DNA from: Sphingomonas albertensis
GTDB taxonomy: Bacteria; Pseudomonadota; Alphaproteobacteria; Sphingomonadales; Sphingomonadaceae
Assembly: GCF_014358075.1 (NCBI RefSeq)
Contig: NZ_JACONT010000021.1
Coordinates: 1 to 64,000 of the forward strand
DNA length: 64,000 nucleotides
Direction of reading: 5' to 3'
Shown: one piece after another, positions 43,730-50,591 of the stretch
Position numbering within the stretch: position 1 is the first letter of the stretch
Layout: each line of letters begins with the position of its first letter
Made by a program: the position numbers and the translations under genes
Notes under the pieces: model-generated
The model's input: the letters and a program-made list of their open reading frames with translations, nothing else
Databases searched by the model: none
What the model was told of the DNA's origin: nothing

Positions 43730-44922
43730 GCGACACGAACAAGCCGGTCGGCGATGCGACCAAGGTCGTCCTCGCCGGTCGTCGCCCGGAGTGGACTCAA
43801 GGCATCGTCAGCCCGCCGGTCTGGCGCGCGTCGACGATCCTCTACGACTCGGTCGGCCACCTCCGCGAAAGCGCCACCAAAGACACGCATCACCGCCTAT
43901 TCTACGGGCGGAAGGGCACACCCACCCAGTGGAGCCTCGCCGACGCACTCACCTCGCTCGAGCCCGGCGCGGAGGGAACTTTCCTGTATTGTTCGGGTGT
44001 AGCGGCAATCGCCGCAGCGCTGCTGTCGGTACTGTCGCCGGGCGACGAACTGCTGCTGGTCGACAGCGCCTACGACCCGACCCGCGGCATGGCGGGCGGG
44101 CTGCTCAAGCGGTTCGGGATCACCACGCGCTATTACGACCCGATGATCGGCGCGGGCATCGCCGACCTGATCGGCGACAAGACGCGGGCGATCTTCATGG
44201 AAAGCCCCGGATCGCTCAGCTTCGAGGTGCAGGACGTCCCCGCGATCGTCGCCGCGGCCAAGGCACGCGGCGTGACGACATTGCTCGACAACACCTGGGC
44301 CACGCCGCTGTTCTTCCCCGCGATCGAGCGCGGCGTCGACCTGACGATCCTCGCCGGCACCAAATACGTCGTCGGCCATTCCGACGTCATGCTCGGCTCG
44401 GTCACCGCGGCACCCGGTCATTTCAAGAAACTGCGCGAGACGAGTTTTCAACTCGGCCAGGTCGCCAGCCCCGACGATTGCTGGCTCGGCAGCCGGGGCC
44501 TGCGGACGATGGCGGTGCGCCTCGCACAGCATCAGTCGAGCGCGCTGACCATCGCGAAGTGGCTCCAAGGCCGGCCCGAAGTCGCACAGGTCCTTCACCC
44601 CGCTCTTCCAGATTGCCCCGGCCACGACCTGTTCGTCCGCGACTTCAAGGGCTCCAGCGGCCTGTTCTCGTTCGTCCTCAACGGCGGTGACGAGGCATCG
44701 CGCGCCGCGCTGATCGATACACTCCAGTTGTTCGGCATAGGCTATAGCTGGGGCGGTTTCGAAAGCCTCGCGATCCCCGCCGACCCGCAGCGCTACCGCA
44801 GCGTCACAAAGCGCGACGCCGCAGGCCCGATGGTCCGCCTCCAGATCGGTCTCGAAGACCCCGCCGACCTGATCGCCGATCTCGAAGCGGGACTGGACGC
44901 TTTTCGGCAAGCGCGCGGCTAA
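43726..44922 (+). CDS. metC: Cystathionine beta-lyase
   Basis: A 398-residue PLP enzyme of the Cys/Met metabolism family. Typical elements are Y-G-R-K-G-T-P-T (near 62), Y-C-S-G-V-A-A-I-A (near 86), D-N-T-W-A-T-P-L (near 188) and the PLP lysine in L-A-G-T-K-Y-V-V-G-H-S-D (near 212). The later W-G-G-F-E-S-L segment is lyase-like. It converts cystathionine to homocysteine, ammonia and pyruvate in methionine synthesis. The ATG at 43726 overlaps the sseA stop. Cystathionine gamma-lyase is a possible alternative, but the Y-G-R-x-G-T-P-T and W-G-G-F-E-S forms favour MetC. Confidence 0.9.
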   Translation: MSDTNKPVGDATKVVLAGRRPEWTQGIVSPPVWRASTILYDSVGHLRESATKDTHHRLFYGRKGTPTQWSLADALTSLEPGAEGTFLYCSGVAAIAAALLSVLSPGDELLLVDSAYDPTRGMAGGLLKRFGITTRYYDPMIGAGIADLIGDKTRAIFMESPGSLSFEVQDVPAIVAAAKARGVTTLLDNTWATPLFFPAIERGVDLTILAGTKYVVGHSDVMLGSVTAAPGHFKKLRETSFQLGQVASPDDCWLGSRGLRTMAVRLAQHQSSALTIAKWLQGRPEVAQVLHPALPDCPGHDLFVRDFKGSSGLFSFVLNGGDEASRAALIDTLQLFGIGYSWGGFESLAIPADPQRYRSVTKRDAAGPMVRLQIGLEDPADLIADLEAGLDAFRQARG

Positions 44923-45010
44923 CGGTTCATCCGCAGTTTTCATCGCCGCGTCATCAGCACGATAGGTCCGCGTCACTACCCTATTCGCAGGCCAGCCGAC
45001 GGGATGAGCG

Positions 45011-45187
45011 ATGACGGAGACTCAAGGCGATCTGTTGGGCAGCCTCATTGTCCTGGTAAGTACGGGACTGCTGCTCACTGCGGTGCACCGCGCCAGTTCG
45101 TCGCGCGACGCGCCGGAGGTCCGCTCGCTCGTGATAGCGAGCGTCATCCTGTCGGTCATGGGCGTCGCCGTCGTGATCCTGACATGA
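45011..45187 (+). CDS. Small two-helix membrane protein, 58 residues
   Basis: A short frame, ATG at 45011 to TGA at 45187. It encodes two hydrophobic segments (about residues 9-25, L-G-S-L-I-V-L-V..., and 39-57, V-R-S-L-V-I-A-S-V-I-L...) joined by a polar loop H-R-A-S-S-S-R-D-A-P-E. That pattern is hard to get by chance. A weak GGGATGAG lies before the ATG. It lies between metC and the TorF porin gene on the same strand. I do not recognise a family. The function is unknown; small hairpin proteins often regulate a larger membrane partner. Confidence 0.45.
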   Translation: MTETQGDLLGSLIVLVSTGLLLTAVHRASSSRDAPEVRSLVIASVILSVMGVAVVILT

Positions 45188-45453
45188 TCGCGTCGTCTCG
45201 TCGGCTCCGGTGCCCTTTCGGCGATGTCGTTTCGCTCCGGTGGTTGCCCTTAGGATACAATCGGTGTGGCCGCCGCGCAACATGTGTGGCGTCAAACCCC
45301 GATTGTACGCAAGATTCGCTTGTGCGTCGCACCATGGGCTGTCACACATTCGTCACCGCAGGAAAGACCGCACTCGGAGGCTGACGCCTCGATAGATGCG
45401 GCGTCCGCGGTGGCAGGCGGGGACATCGACTTTCCAGTATCGAAAGGGAAACG

Positions 45454-46308
45454 ATGCGCTTCACCACTATTCTTCTCGGCGGCATCGCATTGGCTGCCGC
45501 TACCCCCGCGTTCGCTCAGGACGAGGCTACCGCACCGCCCAAGGAGATCACGGTCTCCGGCTCGGTCGGGCTCGTCAGCGATTACCGCTTCCGGGGCGTG
45601 TCGCAGTCGGACGAGAACCTCGCCGTCCAGGGCGGCATCACCATCGCGCACAAGAGCGGCCTGTACATCGGCACCTGGGGGTCCAACCTCGCGGGCTGGG
45701 GCACGTTCGGCGGCGCCAACATGGAGCTCGATCTGATCGCGGGCTACAAGGTCCCGGTCGGCGGCGGTACGCTCGACGTCGGCGCGACCTGGTATATGTA
45801 CCCGAGCGGCTTCGACAACACCGACTTCATCGAGCCCTATGCCAAGCTGTCGGGCACCGCCGGCCCCGTCGCACTGACCGCCGGCGTCGCCTATGCACCC
45901 AAGCAGCAGGCGCTGGGGCCATGGTATTCGAACGGCGCGTCGGCGGCGGCCGGCGTCTACGACCGCGTCAACGCCAAGGACAGCAACTTGTATCTCTGGG
46001 GCGATGTCAGCAGCGGCGTTCCCAATACCGGGCTGACGGTGAAGGCGCATGTCGGCTATTCGAACGGCAACAAGGGCCTCGGGCCGTTTGCGACCAGCGT
46101 GTCGCCGACCGGCGAATATTGGGACTGGCTGTTCGGCGCGGACTACGTGATCCCCAGCACCCCGCTGACGCTGGGCGTGGCGTATGTCGACACCGACATC
46201 ACGAAGGGCGAATCGGCCTATCTCCAGCCCAGCTTCAGCCGCGGCCAGGACGGCAACGGCTCGATCGCCAACGGCAAGGTGCTGGTGTCGCTGACTGCGG
46301 CGTTCTGA
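45454..46308 (+). CDS. TorF-family putative porin
   Basis: A 284-residue outer-membrane beta-barrel with a signal peptide (1-22, cleavage at A-F-A-Q). The TorF/Gcw_chp signature G-L-V-S-D-Y-R-F-R-G-V-S-Q-S-D near 42 is followed by alternating strands with aromatic girdle residues (I-G-T-W-G-S-N, L-D-L-I-A-G-Y, A-T-W-Y-M-Y-P) and the C-terminal phenylalanine needed for BAM recognition (S-L-T-A-A-F). Such porins are abundant in sphingomonads and probably pass small solutes. AAAGGGAAACG precedes the ATG. The gene stands alone, with a family A repeat downstream. Confidence 0.9.
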   Translation: MRFTTILLGGIALAAATPAFAQDEATAPPKEITVSGSVGLVSDYRFRGVSQSDENLAVQGGITIAHKSGLYIGTWGSNLAGWGTFGGANMELDLIAGYKVPVGGGTLDVGATWYMYPSGFDNTDFIEPYAKLSGTAGPVALTAGVAYAPKQQALGPWYSNGASAAAGVYDRVNAKDSNLYLWGDVSSGVPNTGLTVKAHVGYSNGNKGLGPFATSVSPTGEYWDWLFGADYVIPSTPLTLGVAYVDTDITKGESAYLQPSFSRGQDGNGSIANGKVLVSLTAAF

Positions 46309-46360
46309 GGGGCTGAGGGAAGGGCGCGGCGAGCGTTCCGCACCCCATCTCAGACCCCAA

Positions 46361-46420
46361 GCTTGCGTCCCCGCGAAGGTGGGGACCCAGGCTGGGCTCT
46401 CGCCTTCGCGGGAGAACAAG
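46361..46420. repeat. Family A palindrome, partly decayed
   Basis: CCCCGCGAAGGTGGGG, CCCAGGCTGGG, TCTCGCCTTCGCGGGAGA. Single changes (GGTGGG, CTCGCC) leave mispairs, so this copy is older than the others. It has no family B partner. Confidence 0.85.
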
Positions 46421-46521
46421 CAGGCGGGTGCCGAGGCTATTCCGATCTCCGTTTTCAAGCTGCATTCCATCACCCGAGCGAAATCTGGGGTATCTCTCGA
46501 GCCTAGCGACGTTCGCCACAC

Positions 46522-46553
46522 GGTGAGATCTCAGCTTTCGCTGGGATGACGGA
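46522..46553. repeat. Half copy of a family E repeat
   Basis: GTGAGATCTCAGCTTTCGCTGGGATGACGG. It matches the right half of the element at 61406-61489 (AATCCCAGCTTTTGCTGGGA, then TGACGG). The left half is not present here. Confidence 0.6.
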
Positions 46554-46660
46554 TTCAGGGGTGGGGGCCGGCGCGGGTCTGGTTCCGGGTGCGGTCACGT
46601 ATCGTAAGATCATGGGATCATGGCCCGCTTCCGACGATGCCGCGCCAGCAACCAGCCACG

Positions 46661-46697
46661 AAAAAAAGGGCGGCCCCGCGAGGAGCCGCCCTTTTTC
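46661..46697 (-). terminator. Rho-independent terminator after the DUF3035 gene
   Basis: On the minus strand AAAGGGCGGC pairs with GCCGCCCTTT around CTCGCGGG and is followed by seven Ts. The stop codon of the DUF3035 gene is about 20 bases upstream. A shorter T-run on the other strand makes it usable in both directions. Confidence 0.9.
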
Positions 46698-46717
46698 GTC
46701 CACCGGTAAAACCCCGA

Positions 46718-47131
46718 TTAGTTCGCGGTCGTGCGCGCGTCCTGGCCGTCGCCTTCCGGGGCCGCGACGATGTCCCGCGTGGTCGAGCCCTTGTCGACCA
46801 CCGTCGTACCGGGATCGCCGACGCTGGAGCGGATACCGGGATCGTCGCTATCCGCACCCGCGTCGTTGATCACGCCGGTCTCGGCCGCACTGCGTGCCGC
46901 GGTGCCGCCGAACAGCGCATCGAGCGTCTGCGCGTTGGCGGCGGTATCCTGCGGGCGGGCGGCACCAGGCTGTGGCGGGACCAGCGCGAAGTCGGGCGGG
47001 ATCACGAGCGGCGCCTGGCGCGCGACGGCGAACTCGTCCGGGCGTGCACGATCGAGGCTTCGGCCTGCCCCACACCCCGAAAGGAGGGCGACGCTCGCCA
47101 GACCGGCAGCCAGGGGTACGAACTTACGCAT
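46718..47131 (-). CDS. DUF3035 lipoprotein
   Basis: A 137-residue lipoprotein with lipobox L-S-G-C at residues 17-20. The mature part starts with P-D-E-F-A-V-A-R-Q-A-P-L-V-I-P-P-D-F-A-L-V-P-P, the conserved core of DUF3035, followed by an acidic, low-complexity tail. The function is unknown. The gene overlaps lspA by eight bases, so the signal peptidase that processes it is made from the same transcript. Confidence 0.85.
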   Translation of the reverse strand: MRKFVPLAAGLASVALLSGCGAGRSLDRARPDEFAVARQAPLVIPPDFALVPPQPGAARPQDTAANAQTLDALFGGTAARSAAETGVINDAGADSDDPGIRSSVGDPGTTVVDKGSTTRDIVAAPEGDGQDARTTAN

Positions 47132-47627
47132 GGGAATTCTCCACAGGGGGCTTCTCGCGCACGAGGAGCGCCCGAACAAGCAGGACGAGCACGCCGACAG
47201 TAATCGCTGCATCGGCGACATTGAAGACCAAAAACGGACGCCACTCGCCGATGTGCAGGTCGGCGAAGTCGACGACGTAACCGAGCCGGATCCGGTCGAG
47301 GATATTGCCGACCGCGCCGCCGAGCACGAAGCCGAGCGCGACCTGATCGGCCGGGTTCTTCTCGCGCGTCATCCACACCGCGACGCCGATCGCGATCGCG
47401 CCGGTCAGCAGCACCAGCGCCCAGCGGGTCAGGTGCCCGTCGGCAGGGAGCAGCCCGAGCGAGATGCCGATGTTTGGCACGAAGCGCAGGTCGAAGAACG
47501 AGGTGATCGTCTGCGAATCGCCGAGCGAATCGATCCCGAGCGGGTTGGTCACCGCCCATTTGCTGAGCTGGTCGGCGAGGAAGAGCGCGATCGCCGCGCC
47601 GAACCCGGCTTTCGGGAGGTTACGCAT
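47124..47627 (-). CDS. lspA: Lipoprotein signal peptidase LspA
   Basis: A 167-residue inner-membrane aspartyl protease (signal peptidase II) with four helices. Conserved blocks are D-Q-L-S-K-W (near 18), F-V-P-N-I-G-I-S-L-G-L near 50, G-G-A-V-G-N-I-L-D-R (catalytic Asp near 112) and V-V-D-F (second Asp near 121). The conserved N-x-G-x-x-x-G block reads N-I-G-I-S-L-G. The ATG at 47627 overlaps the ileS stop. The ileS-lspA order is common in bacteria. Confidence 0.95.
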   Translation of the reverse strand: MRNLPKAGFGAAIALFLADQLSKWAVTNPLGIDSLGDSQTITSFFDLRFVPNIGISLGLLPADGHLTRWALVLLTGAIAIGVAVWMTREKNPADQVALGFVLGGAVGNILDRIRLGYVVDFADLHIGEWRPFLVFNVADAAITVGVLVLLVRALLVREKPPVENSHA

Positions 47628-49122
47628 GCGCCACGACCTTCTCGCAGCGGTCGCAGAGATCGCCATCGACTGTCACCTCGGGGAGGTGACGCCAGCAGCG
47701 GCCGCATTTCTTATTAGTGGTGGGCTGAACAGAAATCTCACGCTCGGAAACGTCGATAGCTGTTTGTGTACCTTCGACCGCTTCCAGAATGGTGGCATTG
47801 GAAACGATAAACACTTCCGCTAAATTTGCGTTCGCATGGCCGGGGCCATAGATCAAAAGATCGTCTAGCGTCGTGCCGGCAGGCAACATTATCGTTACAT
47901 CGGCCTGTAAACTAGACCCGACTACTTTCTCGCGCCGAAGTGGCTCGATGGTCTCCGACACGGTTTTACGCAGTGCGCGTAGTTTTTCCCATTTAGACCA
48001 AAACGGCCGGTCGACTTCGATTGCCGGCAGCGTCGGCCATTCGAGGTAGTGCACCGAGCTGTCGTCGCTCGGGAAGCGCGACTGCCACACTTCCTCGGCA
48101 GTGAAGCACAACACCGGCGCGGCGTAGCGGACGAGCGCGTGGAACAGCACGTCGAGTACGGTGCGGTACGACCGACGCTTGATGTCGCTCGGCGCGTCGC
48201 AATAGAGCGAGTCCTTGCGGATATCGAAGAAGAACGCGGACAGGTCCTCGTTCGCGAAGTCGGTCAGCAGGCGCGTGTAGCGGTTGAACTCATACGCTTC
48301 GGCCGCTTGGCGCAGCTCGGTGTCGATCATCCGCAAGCGGTGGAGGACGTAGCGCTCCAGCTCGGGCATGTCGGACACCGCGACGCGCTCGGAGTCGTCG
48401 AAGCCTTCGAGCGCGCCGAGCATGTAACGGAACGTGTTGCGCAGTTTCCGATACGAGTCGGAGGCGGTGGCGAGCACCTCCTTGCCGATCTTCACGTCGT
48501 CGAAATAGTCGGTCGAGGCGACCCACATGCGCAGGATGTCCGCGCCGGACTCGCCGATGATCTTGAGCGGATCGACGACGTTGCCGAGCGACTTCGACAT
48601 CTTCCGGCCCTGGCCGTCGAGCGCGAAGCCGTGCGTGAGGACTGCGTCATACGGTGCGCGACCACGGGTGCCGCAGCTTTCGAGCAGCGACGACTGGAAC
48701 CAGCCGCGATGCTGGTCCGAGCCTTCGAGATACAGGTTCGCGCGCGTGCCTTCGCCATAGCGCGCTTCGACGGTGAAGACGTGCGTGCAGCCGGAGTCGA
48801 ACCAGACGTCGAGGATGTCCTTCACGACCTCATAGTCGGCGAGGTCGTAGTCGGGGCCGAGCAGCGCCTGGTGGCCGTCGGCGTACCATGCGTCCGCGCC
48901 GTTCTCGCGGAAGGCTTCGACGATGCGTGCGTTGACGGCGGGGTCGTTGAGGTACTGGCCGGTGGCGCGGTCGACGAACAGCGCGATCGGCACGCCCCAG
49001 GCGCGCTGGCGCGAGATGACCCAGTCGGGGCGGCCCTGCACCATCGACGTGATCCGGTTTTCTGAGCGCGCGGGGATCCAGGTGGTGGCCGCGATCGCGT
49101 CGAGCGCGATTTCGCGAAGGGT
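47620..49122 (-). CDS. ileS: Isoleucyl-tRNA synthetase, C-terminal half only (5' part missing)
   Basis: Encodes the second half of IleRS, which normally has about 930-980 residues. Homology is readable from L-R-E-I-A-L-D-A-I (49120 downward) through R-P-D-W-V-I-S-R-Q-R-A-W-G-V-P-I, the K-M-S-K-S ATP loop (near 48590), the anticodon-binding domain and a C-terminal zinc finger (C-G-R-C-W ... C-D-R-C). Missing are the HIGH motif, most of the catalytic fold's first half and the editing domain. No internal ATG could give a functional enzyme. Upstream, the frame stays open through a repeat-derived Gly/Pro stretch into the G22/C26 tract and stops at 49309. IleRS is essential, so this is probably a misassembly rather than a true truncation. 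Confidence 0.9.
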   Translation of the reverse strand, partial: TLREIALDAIAATTWIPARSENRITSMVQGRPDWVISRQRAWGVPIALFVDRATGQYLNDPAVNARIVEAFRENGADAWYADGHQALLGPDYDLADYEVVKDILDVWFDSGCTHVFTVEARYGEGTRANLYLEGSDQHRGWFQSSLLESCGTRGRAPYDAVLTHGFALDGQGRKMSKSLGNVVDPLKIIGESGADILRMWVASTDYFDDVKIGKEVLATASDSYRKLRNTFRYMLGALEGFDDSERVAVSDMPELERYVLHRLRMIDTELRQAAEAYEFNRYTRLLTDFANEDLSAFFFDIRKDSLYCDAPSDIKRRSYRTVLDVLFHALVRYAAPVLCFTAEEVWQSRFPSDDSSVHYLEWPTLPAIEVDRPFWSKWEKLRALRKTVSETIEPLRREKVVGSSLQADVTIMLPAGTTLDDLLIYGPGHANANLAEVFIVSNATILEAVEGTQTAIDVSEREISVQPTTNKKCGRCWRHLPEVTVDGDLCDRCEKVVAHA

Positions 49123-49140
49123 GGCGCCGTTGCCAGCTTC

Positions 49141-49282
49141 TGCTCCCCCGCCCGCTTGCGGGAGGGGGCTGGGGGGTGGGCTCGCGCCATCCTCGTCGCG
49201 CGACGCCGAAGCCGGGGGGGGGGGGGGGGGGGGGGCCGCCCCCCCCCCCCCCCCCCCCCCCCCCTTCCAGGGAGGGGAGTGC
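49141..49282. repeat. Broken family D repeat flanking the homopolymer tract
   Basis: Left arm CTCCCCCGCCCGCTTGCGGGAG then GGGGCTGGGGGGTGGG at 49142-49180 continues in frame with the ileS reading frame. A right-arm-like piece TTCCAGGGAGGGGAG lies at 49265-49279, beyond the homopolymer tract. The two arms do not match each other as a single element, which suggests that they come from two different copies. Confidence 0.6.
49214..49264. other. G22-CCG-C26 homopolymer tract, probable assembly artefact
   Basis: A run of 22 G is followed by CCG and a run of 26 C. No other tract in the window approaches this. G-run then C-run is what results when two contig ends carrying poly-G read tails are joined in opposite orientation. 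It coincides with the loss of the ileS 5' half. Confidence 0.85.
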
Positions 49283-49288
49283 GTTGCC

Positions 49289-49588
49289 CTAGCGGCGGTC
49301 GAACGCGGCTAGTTCATAGGCGATCGAGGCTTCGACCAGCCTCTCCCAGAGGTCCGCGATTACCGTGTCGGGCAGGCCGAGCTTGACCGCCTCGGCGCGC
49401 GCATTGTCGATCACTTGCGTTTTCCGCGCCTCATCCCGCACATGCCCGCGCTCCGGCTTTATCCGCGCGGCGGCGTCCATATACGCAAAACGCCTGGCGA
49501 GGAGCGCAACAAGCTCGCGGTCGAGCGCGTCGACGCCGGCGCGAACCTCGGTCATGGTGGTGCAATCGGGGCCGGGGAGAATGGTCAT
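49289..49588 (-). CDS. Chorismate mutase, AroQ class
   Basis: A 99-residue all-helical enzyme that rearranges chorismate to prephenate for phenylalanine and tyrosine synthesis. Helix 1 is V-D-A-L-D-R-E-L-V-A-L-L-A-R-R, with the active-site Arg near 28. Lys lies in A-A-R-I-K-P-E-R-G near 43, and the last helix has I-A-D-L-W-E-R-L-V-E-A-S-I-A-Y-E (near 75-90). The size is that of the free-standing AroQ/PchB type. The ATG at 49588 gives the usual short N-terminus. The 3' end is 25 bases from the homopolymer tract, so its true downstream neighbour is uncertain. Confidence 0.9.
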   Translation of the reverse strand: MTILPGPDCTTMTEVRAGVDALDRELVALLARRFAYMDAAARIKPERGHVRDEARKTQVIDNARAEAVKLGLPDTVIADLWERLVEASIAYELAAFDRR

Positions 49589-49795
49589 GCGTCGCCTCTT
49601 GCCGACCCTCCAGCACCCTGTCCAGCATGACCGCCGAGCTTGACTCTCACGCCCCCCCCGTCTAGGCGCCCGCCTTCGCAATGGCCCTGCACCCCGGTGA
49701 AGCGGTGGCCCTGCCTTGTCTCGACCTTTGGGTCTAACGGCGACCAGCAGAGCGATACCGGGACCAACGTTGTTTGCATTTGCAAAGGTTATACT
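49589..49795 (+). promoter_or_regulatory. Leader and promoter region of rpsD
   Basis: A gap of 207 bases divergent from chorismate mutase. Just before the ribosome site is the dyad TTTGCA-TTTGCAAA (49773-49786). I see no riboswitch fold and no clear S4-binding pseudoknot by eye. Confidence 0.35.
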
Positions 49796-50410
49796 ATGTC
49801 GAAGCGTCAAAGCGCGAAGTACAAACTCGATCGCCGTATGGGCGAGAACATCTGGGGTCGTCCCAAGTCGCCGGTCAACAAGCGCGAATACGGCCCGGGC
49901 CAGCACGGCCAGCGCCGCAAGGGCAAGGTCAGCGATTTCGGCATCCAGCTGCGTGCCAAGCAGAAGCTCAAGGGCTATTATGGCGACGTGACCGAGAAGC
50001 AGTTCCGTGCGTGCTACCACGAGGCTGCGCGTCTGAAGGGCGATACCTCGCAGAACCTGATCGGCCTGCTCGAGCAGCGCCTCGACATGATCGTCTACCG
50101 CGCCAAGTTCGCACCGACGATCTTCGCGGCACGCCAGATCGTTTCGCACGGCCACATCCGCGTCAACGGCGTGAAGTGCAACATCGCCTCGCGTCGCTGC
50201 TTCGTCGGTGACGAGATCACGCTGGGTTCGAAGGCGCAGGAAATGGCGCTGGTCATGGAAGCGCAGAGCCTCGCTGAGCGTGAGATTCCCGACTATGTCG
50301 CCACCGACGGCGCGGCCAAGGTCACCTTCACGCGCGTCCCGACGCTCGACGAAGTGCCTTACCCGGTGAAGATGGAGCCTAACCTCGTCGTCGAATTTTA
50401 CTCGCGTTAA
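49796..50410 (+). CDS. rpsD: 30S ribosomal protein S4
   Basis: A 204-residue primary 16S rRNA-binding protein of the small subunit. It has the alphaproteobacterial start [21 protein letters not shown], the K-G-Y-Y-G segment near 83, and an S4 RNA-binding domain (near 93-160) with [11 protein letters not shown] and H-G-H-I-R-V-N-G. The ATG at 49796 is preceded by AAAGG. It stands alone, as is usual in this group, and ends with a clear terminator. Confidence 0.98.
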   Translation: MSKRQSAKYKLDRRMGENIWGRPKSPVNKREYGPGQHGQRRKGKVSDFGIQLRAKQKLKGYYGDVTEKQFRACYHEAARLKGDTSQNLIGLLEQRLDMIVYRAKFAPTIFAARQIVSHGHIRVNGVKCNIASRRCFVGDEITLGSKAQEMALVMEAQSLAEREIPDYVATDGAAKVTFTRVPTLDEVPYPVKMEPNLVVEFYSR

Positions 50411-50491
50411 GCCGAGTAAATTCGTCGACCGGCCGGCGTCGCTCAAGCGACGTCCGACGACGTGGCTTTGCCACGGCGCGGTTTGGAACGG

Positions 50492-50524
50492 AAAAGGGCG
50501 GTCCTGCGGGGCCGCCCTTTTTCG
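50492..50524 (+). terminator. Rho-independent terminator of rpsD
   Basis: AAAAGGGCGG and CCGCCCTTTTT pair around a small loop (TCCTGCGGGG), ending in five Ts. It lies about 80 bases after the rpsD stop. A second, weaker hairpin (CGTGGCTTTGCCACG) precedes it. Confidence 0.9.
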
Positions 50525-50591
50525 TTGCCCCGTGTCGATTCGTGGACATGCGCTCTGGGCTTTGCCAGAACGCGCGCAACCAAATGGGGAT

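Larger units (their letters stand above)
46309..46717. other. Convergent gap with repeats and a terminator
   Basis: No gene is supported here. It holds a family A palindrome (46361-46420), half of a second repeat type (46522-46553) and a strong terminator (46661-46697). Open frames in the gap have repeat-derived composition. Confidence 0.7.

Noticed and set aside
49214..49264. The G/C homopolymer tract as a genuine G-quadruplex or Z-DNA regulatory element
   Set aside because: It coincides with loss of half an essential gene and with non-matching repeat arms; an assembly artefact explains all three better.
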